Positions 38,190-49,828 of a DNA stretch of 64,000 nt are shown here, piece by piece. The DNA is from Neodiprion pinetum (taxonomy: Eukaryota; Arthropoda; Insecta; Hymenoptera; Diprionidae). Under the pieces are notes generated by a model that was not told where the DNA came from, did not search any database, and worked only from the letters and a program-made list of their open reading frames with translations. Made by a program: the position numbers and the translations under genes. Position 1 is the stretch's first letter; the number at the start of each line of letters is the position of its first letter. The stretch spans positions 30,129,026 through 30,193,025 of the forward strand of contig NC_060234.1 in assembly GCF_021155775.2 (NCBI RefSeq), given 5' to 3'.

Positions 38190-41100
38190 GTTCTCCTACA
38201 GTCGGCTGCGATTTAGTGCCCGGGAAAGGACCTCGAGGCCAACTTCACTAGTGTTTCCGACGTCCTCGCGAGCCGCCGGAAACCGTATACGTTGGCCGCG
38301 TGAGGGGCGAGGGGAGATTCCTTCGTTCTGCCCCGTCACCCGGTAAATGAACTGGCTCGGCTAAATGTGAATAAGCAGTCGTCTAGAGTTTTTCCTTCGT
38401 GTTTTCGGGCTCCCTGGCGCGACGCGATATTTTCCGAGGTGATTTTCTCAACCTACGGCCCCTTGTTTCTACCTACCATTGCACCCTACCCACCCATCCG
38501 CCTTTCTGATGGTAATAGCGAACAGCTATACGTATTTTACGTATCTTAGGTATACCTATGCCTCTATACCGCACATACGTGCCCGGACATTTGGGAAAAT
38601 TAATTAAACCCCAATTGGTCCCTCCTCTTGAGAAGTTTTAGGCTCGGCGAAGTACCGGCTTGGATCGTGTAATTTAGTCCGCTTCGAAGATCATTACACC
38701 TATACTCCAATCTTGTCACACCGCAAGATTTCTCAATGTTCACGCCAAACAATCAAAGTTCAAACAATTGGCCAACGTTAAATAATCGATTACTCGAAAA
38801 TGTTTACCGCGTGATTCTTTTTTAAGTTAGGTTGAATCTAAATTGAAATCTGCCGTACCTGTGATAATGTCATTGTAAAAGTGACGGTAAGTTGCGTAAG
38901 TCTGTTTAGAAATTGCGAGACTCTTAAAAAATTGCATAATGCCATTTTTATGCAAAAGAGCTGTTGGAGCTTCTTCGACTACGACGCAACGAGTTTTGAC
39001 TTGAACTGACACAGAAAATGCATTAAGGAATTTTTCTTTTCAGCCTCTCCATCATCTCAGCTTATTCGGAGAGGGTGAACCTGTTCAAGAAATCCTTGAT
39101 ACTACAATTGTGAAAGAACAAAAAAATTTGAGATGAATGAAGCGATTTTCATGAGCCGAGAAATTACAACGCGCGGGTAAAATCGTTCCAAACAATTTCT
39201 TTCGAATGAGTACTGCACCTTAATGTCACGCCAACCTGATTGATTTGCGGGAATGATATTGAAGGCCCTGTTATCTCGTTGTTATATACTTGCTTTGTCA
39301 ATTATACAAACAGCACTGCCGTATATATTCTCTCCTGAAATCTTCAATGCCTATTCCATAAAGCAACCACTCTCCTATATTCGACGGGTGGGAAAAGAAA
39401 CTGGTTCCTGGTACAAGTAACATAACGTCGAGATGTAGATATGACACATGTAATAGTTGTACAGGAACTGTATTTCGGTCAAAAATTAATGTCAATTTGA
39501 CGAACGCGCTTGATGCTAAAAAATATCACCAAAATTCAGTTCCAAGGAATATCGTAGCGTTAAAAGATTAGAAGCCGTAGCTACTCGAAGCATTCGCGAA
39601 AGTTTTCACGTCCGTTAATTTTTTTTCAGTTACGAGATTAGATCACGCGAATGTGCGTGCAACTGAAATAAATTCGATTGTAGCACACGTGTATATTTAC
39701 TCGTATGTGTGTGTATATATACATTGAGTTTTGTATAAAATTTATACGTCCTTTGGCGAATGTATAATATAAAATACCATCTAATTTATCTTGAACGCTT
39801 AACTCGATTCGCTGTTTCATTTCACTGTTAGTCTTTTTATTTATTAGAAGACTTTGCGAAATAACTCCAGTTAAGTTAAATAAATTACCAGGCGGTGGTG
39901 TGAGTTTCCTGAGGTAAGGGGCAAGGGGGACCCGCGAGATAGGGATGCTCATTGTGCGACCATGTATAATTGCCTTGCATTATCTGGAGATTGTATTTAC
40001 GCTGAGCGTCTCCTCTCTCCTCTTCAGACTCGACGACGAGTAGAGGGTGTACACAAAACAGCCCACTTGAAACGTAATTAAAGGGATAACAAAAAATTAT
40101 TCATAACGCTCTCAGCTAATACGTTTCTGAGCGAAACTCGTACTCTATCCATACATCAATTGTACACCCGGAGCGATGAAGAAATAACAATTTCAAATTT
40201 TTGTTTTCACAATCCACAAACAACAGGGAAAGCCGTGTATTCAGAAGCGCAAAAACACTTTTAATATTCCACCCTGCAGGGCATAATTTTATCCCCGGAA
40301 ACGATGATATTTGTTCCGTGAAAATCTCTCCTCGTGTCGTTCGTCAAAATTACCTCGCAGATTCGGAGTCGTAATCTATACGCATAATCGGTAGGCTGGG
40401 TCCCTTCATAAGCCCCGCACCGTTCGATATGTTCCAGGCTGACCACCGTCAGCGTCAACGCAGTAATTTATTCCAGCGTACGCATATTCCAAACTGTCAC
40501 ATTTTCCCGGGTCACGTGAATCAATGCTTGGCGGGAAACGCGGAGGATAAAGATGAAATTTAAAATTTTTTTTTTATTTTTGATATCTCTCACACCGAAA
40601 CGGTATATTTATATATTGGCTTGGAACAATTTTCCGTCACGCTGTTATTCGTACTGTCATATTCGGCAGAGAAGATCAAATAATGGCGTGGCTATCCGCC
40701 ATAACCATCACCTGCTAACGCGAATAGATCGACGTCAGCGCGAACTGGTCGAGGGGCTCGGAAGACAGAGATAAAAAAAATGAAAATCGACCACAGAAAA
40801 CTGAAGAACCGAGTCCAGTATCGACGTATCAGACCCTCGAGGATTCGGGACTTCTTCCGGTTACCTCGCCGTTCGCTACGAATTTTCCGCACTCTCCCTT
40901 GGCTCTAGTGGTATACGGAATTTCATGCCCAGATTAGATGGCGGAATTTCCCTGCGCAGCCCCTGACAACCCTTACTTTTCCAAACAGCTTAACTGCGCT
41001 TAGTGTGCGTAGTGTCCCGACGGTTAATTGCATCGCGTCCTCCTCTCAGCGGGCTCAGCAACGCTTTTTGACCGGGTCCTTCCCTTCAGCCTCAGCCTCG

Positions 41101-44100
41101 CATCGGTTGCTCTCCTCCCTCTTTATTTTCCACCCCGTACGTAGGCATGCCCGGCACTGTGCCGTTATATAACCTACACATCTCGCAATGCGAAGCTAGG
41201 CTCTATAATTAGGTGAAATTAATTGTCCCCCTTGAATGAACCGAGCCGCGACCGGAAAACGGGGAACCCCCTCTGATGCGACATCTATCCATTCGCTGTC
41301 TCGAATTCGTTTGCACGACGTTGTCCGTTCCGCCATTTAATTCGCCTGACCGCATGGAGCGTTGAAAAACTCGTAAATATTTGCTCACGTGGTAAAATAA
41401 CATTGATTTCATTGCTTTCTGGTGCTTGAAAACATTCATTCGATTTCAATATGATGACGGGTGGCGGTCACAAAAAACGTTAATTCAATTAAAATTGATG
41501 AATATTTTTCAGAACACGTCATCCGCGATATCAAGAGTGGTTAATATTTGTCTTTGTGTTGAAAAAGAATCAACTCGTGTACCGGTATATTAATAACGAA
41601 ATTTTGTGATCCGTACGAGTTCACTTTGATAAATAAGTAAAATAAAGATTCACTTCGATTCAATTAGCCTGTTTAATCGTGAGCGATTGACGATAATTCA
41701 ATGGAAATCAAGCTGTACCGTACATTGCTTGATTTCGTTTGTCGACGGTTGGGTTTTTATCAGAAAATAAACAGCAATGCAAAAATGAAAGTTTAATTTC
41801 TTGTGAATTAGCAGATTCTGCGATTCCGAGACGGAAGAATTAGAGATTTCGCCAATTAAAAGTATCTGTCAATGTCGGCTAGCATGAGTTATAAATAATT
41901 ATTTGTGTTGTATGTGATTTTGGTGTAGTTTTGGTGAAAGCACTCGTCTTTTGTTCTCCTCGGTTTCCGTTTCGTTTTTCCGTTTCTTTCTGTTTTTATT
42001 GGTTTATCTTTTTTTTCGCTTTGTTTCGTATTTATCGCCACATTCTGCGCAGAGTTCCGCCAATTTCAGCCGGAATTATCGTTCCGTATCGGCTGTCCTA
42101 ATCTGGACCTTAGGCTAGAGCGTCGTCGTGCCGGGATTCGAAAGCAGATCTAAGGGGTGGTCCGTCCCAGTGTCCCTTTACCCTAAAGTGAACAGACCGG
42201 AGACTTTTCAACGGCATTATACCGTCGCTTCGCTTGGGCATGAAACCGGAATAGCGGGACAGCTCGAAATCCCTTGATTATACTCCCTTGTTTTCACCGT
42301 GCAGAGCGCAGTGACTTTTAGCGCCTCGTTGCTTCTTCGAAACTAATGTTGCATATGCAACAAATTAAGTCCCAACGGTACGAAGAGTTATGCACGTAAG
42401 CGTACATCACTTTTTCTGCATTTAGTACGCAAATATATCTACAAATTACGTGTGCATTACGTTCATGCGCGTATCGAGGTACGCACGTGTAAAATAATCC
42501 ACTTCATCCAGCTAAATACACACAAGCACAAGCCAAATCCCGCATACGCGTGACGGAAAATCTGTACGAGATCTGAGCGTTGGTATCAGAATGAAGCATC
42601 GATTTTCAATTTGTTGTAGTTAAACAAGTCCGGTGATCTCCGGCAAAATTGAGGGATCAAATTGCTGGCCGTTCCGATGATTTTTGTGCCCACGGAATCC
42701 GTTCGACATATTCATTCGGGGCTGTAGGTATAATTTCGACGATTGTGTTTCAAAATTTTTAATTCTACTCTCGTTCTCTCTGATTTTTATTTATTTTTTT
42801 CTATCTTTTGATAATCGGACGAATGAAAGTTCAAAACACAACGTCTGTCGGGCTATCGCATGGCGAAGCTTTTATACCCACTCTGTCGAATTGTAAATTT
42901 AACACGGCAAACCGGTAATAAGAGCGTAATTAAGTTCTCTAACAGAGTTATGAACTCGCGATTTGACTCAGACTATCGATTACATCGAATTCAATTCCAC
43001 GCTCTAGATTTCGCGAATTTTCGCGCGCGGTTTGCGCCGCGGTGTTGTGTGATGTGAAAATACGTCGCGTTGGTATCGCTTTGTTAAACAATCTCGCAAG
43101 ATTAATCGTTACGATGAGTATCACTTGACTGAGATTTTCAAATGCAAATAATTTTCAGCGGTCACGCAACATTTTACTGTTTACCAATAAGCTTAGTGTA
43201 GTGGGGGAATGACTATTGGTTGCGCGCGCAACTCCGGGCAATGTATCGATTTGATATTTGTCGCGTTACTCCCAAGAGAGAAGATTTTGTTTTTTTTTTT
43301 TCTTCAGTTTTTTCAAATTCCATTTCAAATTGCATAACGGAGTAGGTATGCGATGTTTGAATCAGGCACGCTTTCGTTGTTGCCGAGATCGTTTTGTATG
43401 CGTCATACTTCGGAAGGTTATCGCCGAATACCGTGCGGATGTTATACGGGTAGCTATGAAAAATAAATGACCCTTTCGACGAAGGAGATGGAAAAATTTC
43501 GTGCCTTCGGAATATCGATTATTAATTTCCGAGTAATGAGGTTATTTTTCCGAGTAAATCGCTAATTTTTTTCCCCCGTCCTCTCTGCTGCTCTCCGTCT
43601 TCTTCGTCGTATCCACTTTCCGAACCCTGTTTATCGCAATAAATTTATGACGAGCTCAAATTTTTCACGGCGTACTAATTTTCGTTCCTTTTAAAAATGT
43701 AAACATCATTCGGCAAGATTCGAAACTTCGGACATGGAGGTTATTGTGAAAACTGCTCACGCGCTTGCGGTGAAAAATAAAAACCCGAGATACGACGTAG
43801 GAATAATTAGTAAAGCAAAATTCAGACCGGATGTTTATCATCCTGGAGGAGTCGCGTTTTCAACCAACTCATACTCATATACATACGTTTGCCTGTTGGC
43901 GCGCTGCTCACTTACAGTTACATCTGAAAACGTGAAGGCAGAAAGGAATTTATCCTCGGCACTCAGCGTAGAATCCTTTCGCCTTACGGCCGGAGGTTAT
44001 ATGAACATCGTGCAGACGTCAGAATTAAAATCTGACCTTATAAAAGCGAGCTTGCAAAGTGACTCGGATATTTCGAATTACAAACATAATATATTCGACT

Positions 44101-45280
44101 TCTGGTATTGGTAGTCGCAAAGTTAATTTCAAGCTGGAATGTATCGCGCTTTCAGTTTATACATTCCCGTTCGTAAATCACCGGCGTTAAAAAATTTCGT
44201 GACAAAAATCAACGTGTCTATAGTTAAAAAATTCAACGAGGTCCTTTTTTGAAACCATATTTCAACGCACTACGCTGGTTGTACAGGCGGACCAAAGAAA
44301 TTCTAGTGAGTCATATAAATGTTTAACAGGGTTTCCGTATTACCTCTGTTTGTAGCGTGGACCGAGGACAAGAATGGTAAGATTTTACAAAGGATTCAAC
44401 CGGCCAAAGGTATAACGAAAGGACGATTTTCTTGTGTCAGAATTTCATACCCGTGTTGAAGGTCTTAACTCATGATATTGCCATCTGTTTGTTCATTAAT
44501 TAACGAATCCGCAGTCAACTCTGGGCCAGTTTTCGAAGCCATATCGACTGAACGTTCCCGACGATCTTGCAACTAGATTTCAAAGGTGTTCGGTGGTGCT
44601 GGCGCATGAAATTCCTTCCGAGGCCACGTTACTAACCTGGCGTTAAATCTTCGTACCAAATGGTCCGTGACGCTGGGCAAAGTAAATGCAATGAATCGTT
44701 TTCAACCGGCAGCAAATGCCCTACGGGCCATTTAGACCGAAGTGGTTTAACATCGGCGCTGCGACAAGATGTCGCATCAGACGCTTGTCTGGTTCCCATC
44801 TTTGCCATACAGAAAGCGATATCACATTGCCAGCCAGCTATGAATACTCCGATGCTCACCTCCAAAGGTGAAATAACCGTTTGATCGAGGTACGGTTACC
44901 ATTCCGTAACACGAGATTGTCTTAAAGTTTCAAAGTTCAGCCCGTCAAACCAAAGCCTGGTGCATATTCTTCGCGGATTATTTCACGGTGGAATTGTGGG
45001 GGCTCGATTGAACAATTCGTGGACAATACTGCGAGGAACCGAACGATGAGATTGTATAGTCACAGGTTTAATTACGAGTTCTCGAGTGGAGGTGACTTTA
45101 ACGAATTTCAGGACCAGGTCGAAAAACTTTTCGAGCTTTTCATGCTGTACATTTGACATCGAATAGGGTCGCACGAGTATCTGGACGAATTTTTTTCACC
45201 CCCAAATCGGATTATATGGACAATTAATCCAACTTTCATGTAGACCGTGTTCAGCTGCAGTCGTGATTTATGCTCGATTA
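38190..45280. other. gene-free stretch
   Basis: No coding sequence recognised. A good acceptor-like string (TTTTTCTTTTCAG) near 39.03-39.04 kb on the plus strand is followed by about 30 open codons in one frame, but the peptide (LFGEGEPVQEILDTT and neighbours) is unfamiliar and there is no supporting donor. The 43.73-44.11 kb plus-strand frame (126 codons) starts with ATG but has no domain or signal. AT-rich DNA is at 41.4-42.0 kb. Confidence 0.5.
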
Positions 45281-45282
45281 AA

Positions 45283-45943
45283 ATTGGGGTTACATGGGTA
45301 GCAAAAATTCGAGAAATTCAATTTTACATATTTTTTTTTTCAATCAATGCACAACATATCAATAATATTTCCCAAAGTTTCAAGTCAATTGGAGTAAAAG
45401 TCTAGGAGAGGGAGCCTTTGGAAATTCCTCTCATTGGGCTTTACTGGAAGCGTTGCTTGCAGATACATCGTTCTTTCCTCAAAACTATATTTTTTAAGTC
45501 AGTGGCCACGATTTCTCGAAAACTAAAGCACCGTTATTATCGAAAATTGCACATTTTTTATAGATAGGATCGACTAGTGAATGAACGAAGAATTTTTTCT
45601 TCTTCGATCACAACTCATTTTACAAGGCAAAACATGGTGTACATTTCACCCAAAATCGTACTTTTTACTCACTTACTAACAGAAAATATCTGGTATTTTG
45701 ATTTCAGATGAAGCTATCACGAATTATCGTGGCCGCCGCAAGGATACTTTTTTCAAGGGGTCTCCAAAAACCAGGTCTCAACGGCCGAATTTCAACATTT
45801 TTAAATGAAAATTTTACAAAACATTGTTCAAATGTTGTTCCTTTACATGCTTAATAGTTTGAATAAACTAATTTTTCTATTATATTTTTAAAAAATTATA
45901 GAAAATATGCTTTTTTTACCTTCGAAACCAATGTAACCCCATT
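45283..45943. mobile_element. DNA-transposon-like element D with short TIRs
   Basis: The left end reads TTGGGGTTACATGGGT from about 45284; the right end at 45927-45943 is the reverse complement with two mismatches in 17 (TGGGGTTACATTGGT on the minus strand). About 660 bp lie between them, AT-rich with T-runs and no transposase. Internal sequence includes AAAGTTTCAAGTCAATTGG, a type of string also seen in the repeat relative near 18.71 kb (AATTTGAAGTCGATCGG). A short ATG frame after a TTTGATTTCAG string near 45.71 kb is not considered real. No clear target-site duplication was read. A non-autonomous DNA element is the best reading; a chance inverted repeat of this length is unlikely. Confidence 0.6.
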
Positions 45944-46355
45944 ATTGCACTGATGTGTGCAGCTGTACGATCATAGTTTTCATTCTAACCCGCCGACGGT
46001 CGTAACTCGGAGTCACATTCAGGGGATGCGTGTATTTTCAGTCGGGGGAATTTTTTGGAGGAATTAATCAACACGGTAGAGCTGAAGTCTCGAGGGACTG
46101 TACTCGTCAAGCACCTTTCATATACGTAAGTGCGGTGGAGCAGGTCTCCGTGGGAGTACCTTAGCGTCGAGTGACGCCGCGTGAGAACATCTTCAGTAAT
46201 TATAGAATGAGCCGGAATAAAAATTCAGCGTAAAAGTTTACCTGCAGGTTTACTTCATCACGAGGTATATTTTTACGCTTGTAGTGGAATACCATGAATT
46301 TTAATATGACGGGGTTTTGTCGAGCGTATTCTTGTACATGGGTGTTTTTTGGCAG

Positions 46356-46415
46356 GTAACTGTAAGAAAGAGTGAAAATGAGGATGAGGGATCAAATACG
46401 GCGCAAAGGAAGAAG
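46356..46415 (+). other. candidate 60-nt mini-exon
   Basis: A fair acceptor (GTGTTTTTTGGCAG) precedes 60 purine-rich bases that end in AAG followed by GTAATA, a moderate donor. The length is exactly 20 codons and the frame in phase reads VTVRKSENEDEGSNTAQRKK, a charged, disordered-type peptide. Purine-rich content resembles exonic splicing enhancers. No neighbouring exon was identified, so it stays a weak candidate. Confidence 0.2.
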
Positions 46416-46946
46416 GTAATAAACTGCGAAACTCTCTGGAGAAAGTGTAAGATGCTTGTCGCGACTAACTACATAAGGAAAAGTGATAAATTTCATGGAA
46501 AAAGCACTATGTGTGAGTTATTTTCGCATGATTGAAGAGGAATAAGGTTCGCTTTCGCGGAAGTATGAAGAGCGTGGGCGGTGGTGAAAAAGGAGCGTTT
46601 GTCGTTCCATTAGACTCGAAGTTGGAACGAAAGTCCGTGCAAAGCCCGGCGACATTTTGGAAAGTAACATCGGTGCACAATCTGAAAGCCGATCGGGCAT
46701 CCGTCCTGTTCCCAACAGAGACTCTCGCAACGAATCACCTCGAAGGCACCGGCGGAGTACCTCATTCGTTTTGTAAAGTAGACAAGCCCGGAAGGCGGAT
46801 GGCTGGAGCCGGGAGAAACAGGGTGCCAAGGCTAGAGCCGAGAAGAGCCACGCAGATTAGCAGCGGCGTGTAACCTAGCGGGAAAACGGACGAGGCTCTC
46901 CTTTATCCTTGGTGGATGGCTCGGGATATAAGCGACGGGCGACGGG

Positions 46947-46976
46947 CGAAGGACGAAGGACGAAGGACGAAGGAAG
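46947..46976 (+). repeat. short (GGACGAA)n tandem repeat
   Basis: Three tandem GGACGAA units after two CGACGGG units. It sits at the start of the long chance frame and explains part of its openness. Confidence 0.8.
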
Positions 46977-48220
46977 CTCGGAGAGCGGCGAAACGAGAAC
47001 CTGGGTGTATTTGCTTGCCGTGCCGCAAACGCGTCGCTTCGAGAAATCAATTATCAACGACATTTGCCGTCTGAAAGGAGTGAGGATCAGGACCCGTTTG
47101 CTTGTCTGCACCGCGCTCCTCCTTGCTGCGACAGGTCGTGCCGAATCCCGGCGCACTCCGAGGTTACGGATTACAATTCCGAATGTTTCAGACCTTGTGA
47201 TAAAAAATGGTCGTAAGGAATTTTCGGAGGATTTATCCAGAAACTTTCTGGGACTAGAAACATTCGGAGTTTCAGCATCGCGGACTGATGAGGTTCAACG
47301 ATACGAAATGACCGATACGAATATCGATGATCCGGAATTCCTGCCCCATTCCTACAGCGGTATCTGCGATTTTTACCCGAAAGGTAGCAGATGGAGAGAC
47401 CGAATCAGCGAAGTCGTGCGACAGACAGGGAATTGTATTTTCTTTACCTTCGTCGGATTCTTTTCCCCTCCCCTCCGAACTTATCCGAACCAATCGGCAA
47501 GGCATTGGTACCCATTAATATTCTTCAGCCTGTTCGAGGTACCTTTTCGAGTTGCCCCTGCACTTACAGAGCCCCGTCCCGGTGTAATCTACGCAAAGGT
47601 CTGACACGAGTCGCAATTTATTTCATCTCTAGCAAAAAAGTTTTATGACTAATACGCGATAATGCGCCATCCAATACATATATATTTTCTCTCGAAGCGT
47701 GATAGAATTGGAGAGCCGTCAATAGCACCCGCCGCAGATGCTGGGCGCTCGTCGAGAAGGGGCCAAACTTTTCTCCTTACTTAAAGTATCAATATTTTTA
47801 GATGGCGTTGGCTTTCCCTCATATCTAAAATCGCATTCCTCGCGAGGTATTGATTTCTGTCAGGTATGTTCATGCCCCGCGGTAATCTTTTAGAGTCGGA
47901 GTACCTAACTCTACCTCCAACCACCACGTGCGGATACCCATGCATGCGTCCAATTTCACCTGAAGGGATACGATAGATCGGTCGGATTCCGGTCGCCTCC
48001 GGGCAGGTCACACATGGCAGGCGCATTCGACCTGCAATATGTAGCCTCCATCCGTGGTATCGCCGCGGGCAAAATGCACTCGGACTTTACTGAATCCCGC
48101 GTGAAATGGCGTGACAATTGGAAAAATATCACCACAAGAATCGTTTGACCGAGCAACTGAAAATTGCTCGTAGATTCCTGTGGAAAACGCCGACGATATT
48201 CTATGTGCTTGGGCCTGTCA

Positions 48221-48257
<37 letters not shown>
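48221..48257 (+). repeat. (GT)n microsatellite
   Basis: About eighteen GT dinucleotides, with one GC variant near the left edge. Confidence 0.95.
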
Positions 48258-48259
<2 letters not shown>

Positions 48260-48493
48260 ATACTTGTATTCTCAGTTAGTGATTTGACGTTGTAAACAGG
48301 AATCAGTTGCGCACGTTTTAACCTTACGATTAAACACAGTAATCACAGAGTGACAATTCATCCCTTGTAATTATTTACTATGCGGATCTGGTTTTTATGT
48401 ATGATATGAAGCTTTTGCCCGTAGCCGCGTACCACAATTCTAAAACGATCGGGAATTTCAGATGAATGTCCGGCCGGATAGTTTAAAAGCGGT

Positions 48494-49146
48494 GTATTAG
48501 GGTGGTTTGAAGAAAAAAAATTTTTTCTTTTTCCAAACAGGTTCGAAAGTTTAATTTAGGTATACAAAGCGCCTGTTAAAATTTGAGCTCTTAATATTAA
48601 TGTTAAGAGGACACGCATCGCATTTTTTTAATTTCCATGAGTATAACATGGGAAAAATGTTTTTTGCTCCTGCTGATTTTTATAACTAGCTAACGATGAC
48701 TCGTACAAACAATTCGCAGACACATTTGTGTAGAGAATCAAACGCTCCTCGGAAAGTTCTGCGACTATTATCTGGTAAATTCATTCGTCAAAGGTTATTC
48801 AAGGTCAAAGTTAAATTTATTCAATTGAATAACTTTCGTCAGAGTGAATTTATCGGAAAATAATAAGAGATCTTTTTTGAAGAGCATTCAATTCACTACA
48901 AAAACGTGTCTGTGAATTTTCTGTACGACGCATCGTTATATTGGCTAGTTATAAGAATCATAAAGAGCCAGAATCATTTTTCACGTTTAATGCTTACGGA
49001 AAATAGAAAAATGCGATGCGCAACCTCTTGATGTTAATATTAAAAGCTTAAATTTCAACAGACACATTTTTTTCCAAAATGAAACTTTTGAACCTGTTGA
49101 GAAGAAAATTTCTTTTTTTTTTGATCTGAAACATTCTGCTGTGTAT
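48494..49146. mobile_element. foldback element B, about 650 bp palindrome
   Basis: The two halves are reverse complements over almost the whole length, with the centre near 48820-48830 around TTATTCAATTGAATAA. Paired blocks include the outer AACAGGTTCGAAAGTTT (left) with AACAGGTTCAAAAGTTTC (right, minus strand), then TTAATATTAA, GCATCGCATTTTT, TTATAACTAGC, and the inner AATTCATTCGTCAAAGGTTATTC with AATTCACTCTGACGAAAGTTATTC. Left end reads TATTAGGGTGGTTTGAAG, similar to the right end of foldback A at 9.54 kb. Both borders lie at TA. No coding capacity. The arms are visibly diverged, so the insertion is not recent. Transcripts through it would fold into a long hairpin, a possible source of small RNA. 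Confidence 0.9.
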
Positions 49147-49560
49147 AAGAATAGAGAAGTTGAGGCAAGTTGTTATGATTACGGTATTATAGTGGGCTGA
49201 TCCTGAAGATGTAAATAGCGTTTCAGCAGCAAACTGGTTTTACGCAAAATCACAAGTCGACAACGAAGAGGGTCAATCGCGAAAATCTGTGGTAATTGGG
49301 CAAACGCGAGATACTTTCAGCGACACTACAATCAAGTTTATTGGTAGTAGAAATAATTGGCTTATTCATTCTAACAAAACAATGATTCGGTCAAATTTCT
49401 CACGCTGTCAGAAAACGAACTTCAATATCGAAATCAAGTCAATTAAGTTGGTCAGACGAAATGTTATTCCGTCGTGTATCGTCTTTAATTTTTTAAATCG
49501 AGTGCAAGCTAGCTTGAAAAATCTAACACACAGTCGGACTATGTAAAAGCTGCTGATCAG
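49147..49560. other. gene-free spacer
   Basis: No recognised gene; one 85-codon frame on the plus strand is taken as chance. On the minus strand this would be the intron after the candidate first exon described next. Confidence 0.4.
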
Positions 49561-49568
49561 TGCTTACC

Positions 49569-49795
49569 TAGTGTGGTTCTTCGAACTTGAGAACTTGACG
49601 ATCGATCGCTTTATCCGTGATGATTTTCTGCTCCTTGGCAACCCCGTTTTATTCTGCAGCTCACACGCCACTGTAAGTTCATCCGCGAACTTCACTCGAT
49701 ATTGCGTACACGTGAGTTCAAATTTCGGGTCAGTTAGGAAGACCTTTACTCACTAAACACGAGCGATTACGCGGTTGAACCGCACACACGACGCT
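49569..49795 (-). other. candidate 5' exon after TATA box
   Basis: On the minus strand, about 30 bases downstream of a TATA box, a stretch of some 225 bases ends in CACACTAG followed by GTAAGC, a good donor. Its only ATG frame of note is a 23-codon upstream-type frame starting MNLQWRVSC, so it would be largely untranslated. An internal acceptor-like site (GAACTTACAG) at about 49672 offers an alternative shorter exon. The transcription start, about 49790-49800, is estimated only from TATA spacing. No downstream coding exon was found at lower coordinates. Confidence 0.25.
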
Positions 49796-49814
49796 AGTGT
49801 AGAGTACACCTCGT

Positions 49815-49828
49815 TTACTTTTATACCC
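49815..49828 (-). promoter_or_regulatory. TATA-box promoter candidate
   Basis: The minus strand reads GGGTATAAAAGTAAACG, a consensus TATA box in the G-flanked form common in insect cuticle and inducible genes. A 5' splice donor about 250 bases downstream supports a transcription unit. No perfect insect initiator (TCAGT) is at the expected distance, which weakens the call. Confidence 0.3.

Larger units (their letters stand above)
45945..48490. other. gene-free stretch with longest chance ORF
   Basis: Contains the longest open frame of the window, plus strand 46909-47604, 231 codons. It has a hydrophobic stretch (LLVCTALLLAATGRA) about 65 residues in but no recognisable domain, and antisense frames of 77-93 codons overlap it. 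The start lies in a small tandem repeat of GGACGAA at about 46947-46975. It is treated as chance. A mini-exon candidate at 46356-46415 is described separately. Otherwise empty apart from a (GT)n repeat. Confidence 0.45.

Noticed and set aside
44818..44842. TATCACATTGCCAGCCAGCT resembling the miR-2 family
   Set aside because: The seed begins similarly, but the rest has an insertion relative to miR-2 and no pairing arm was found nearby.
45709..45860. ATG frame after a TTTGATTTCAG acceptor-like site (MKLSRIIVAAARILF...)
   Set aside because: Lies inside the terminal-inverted-repeat element, has no domain, and is short.
46909..47604. Longest open frame, 231 codons, with a hydrophobic segment
   Set aside because: No domain or family match I can name, hydrophobic part is internal and far from the start, overlapping antisense frames, and a tandem repeat at its beginning.
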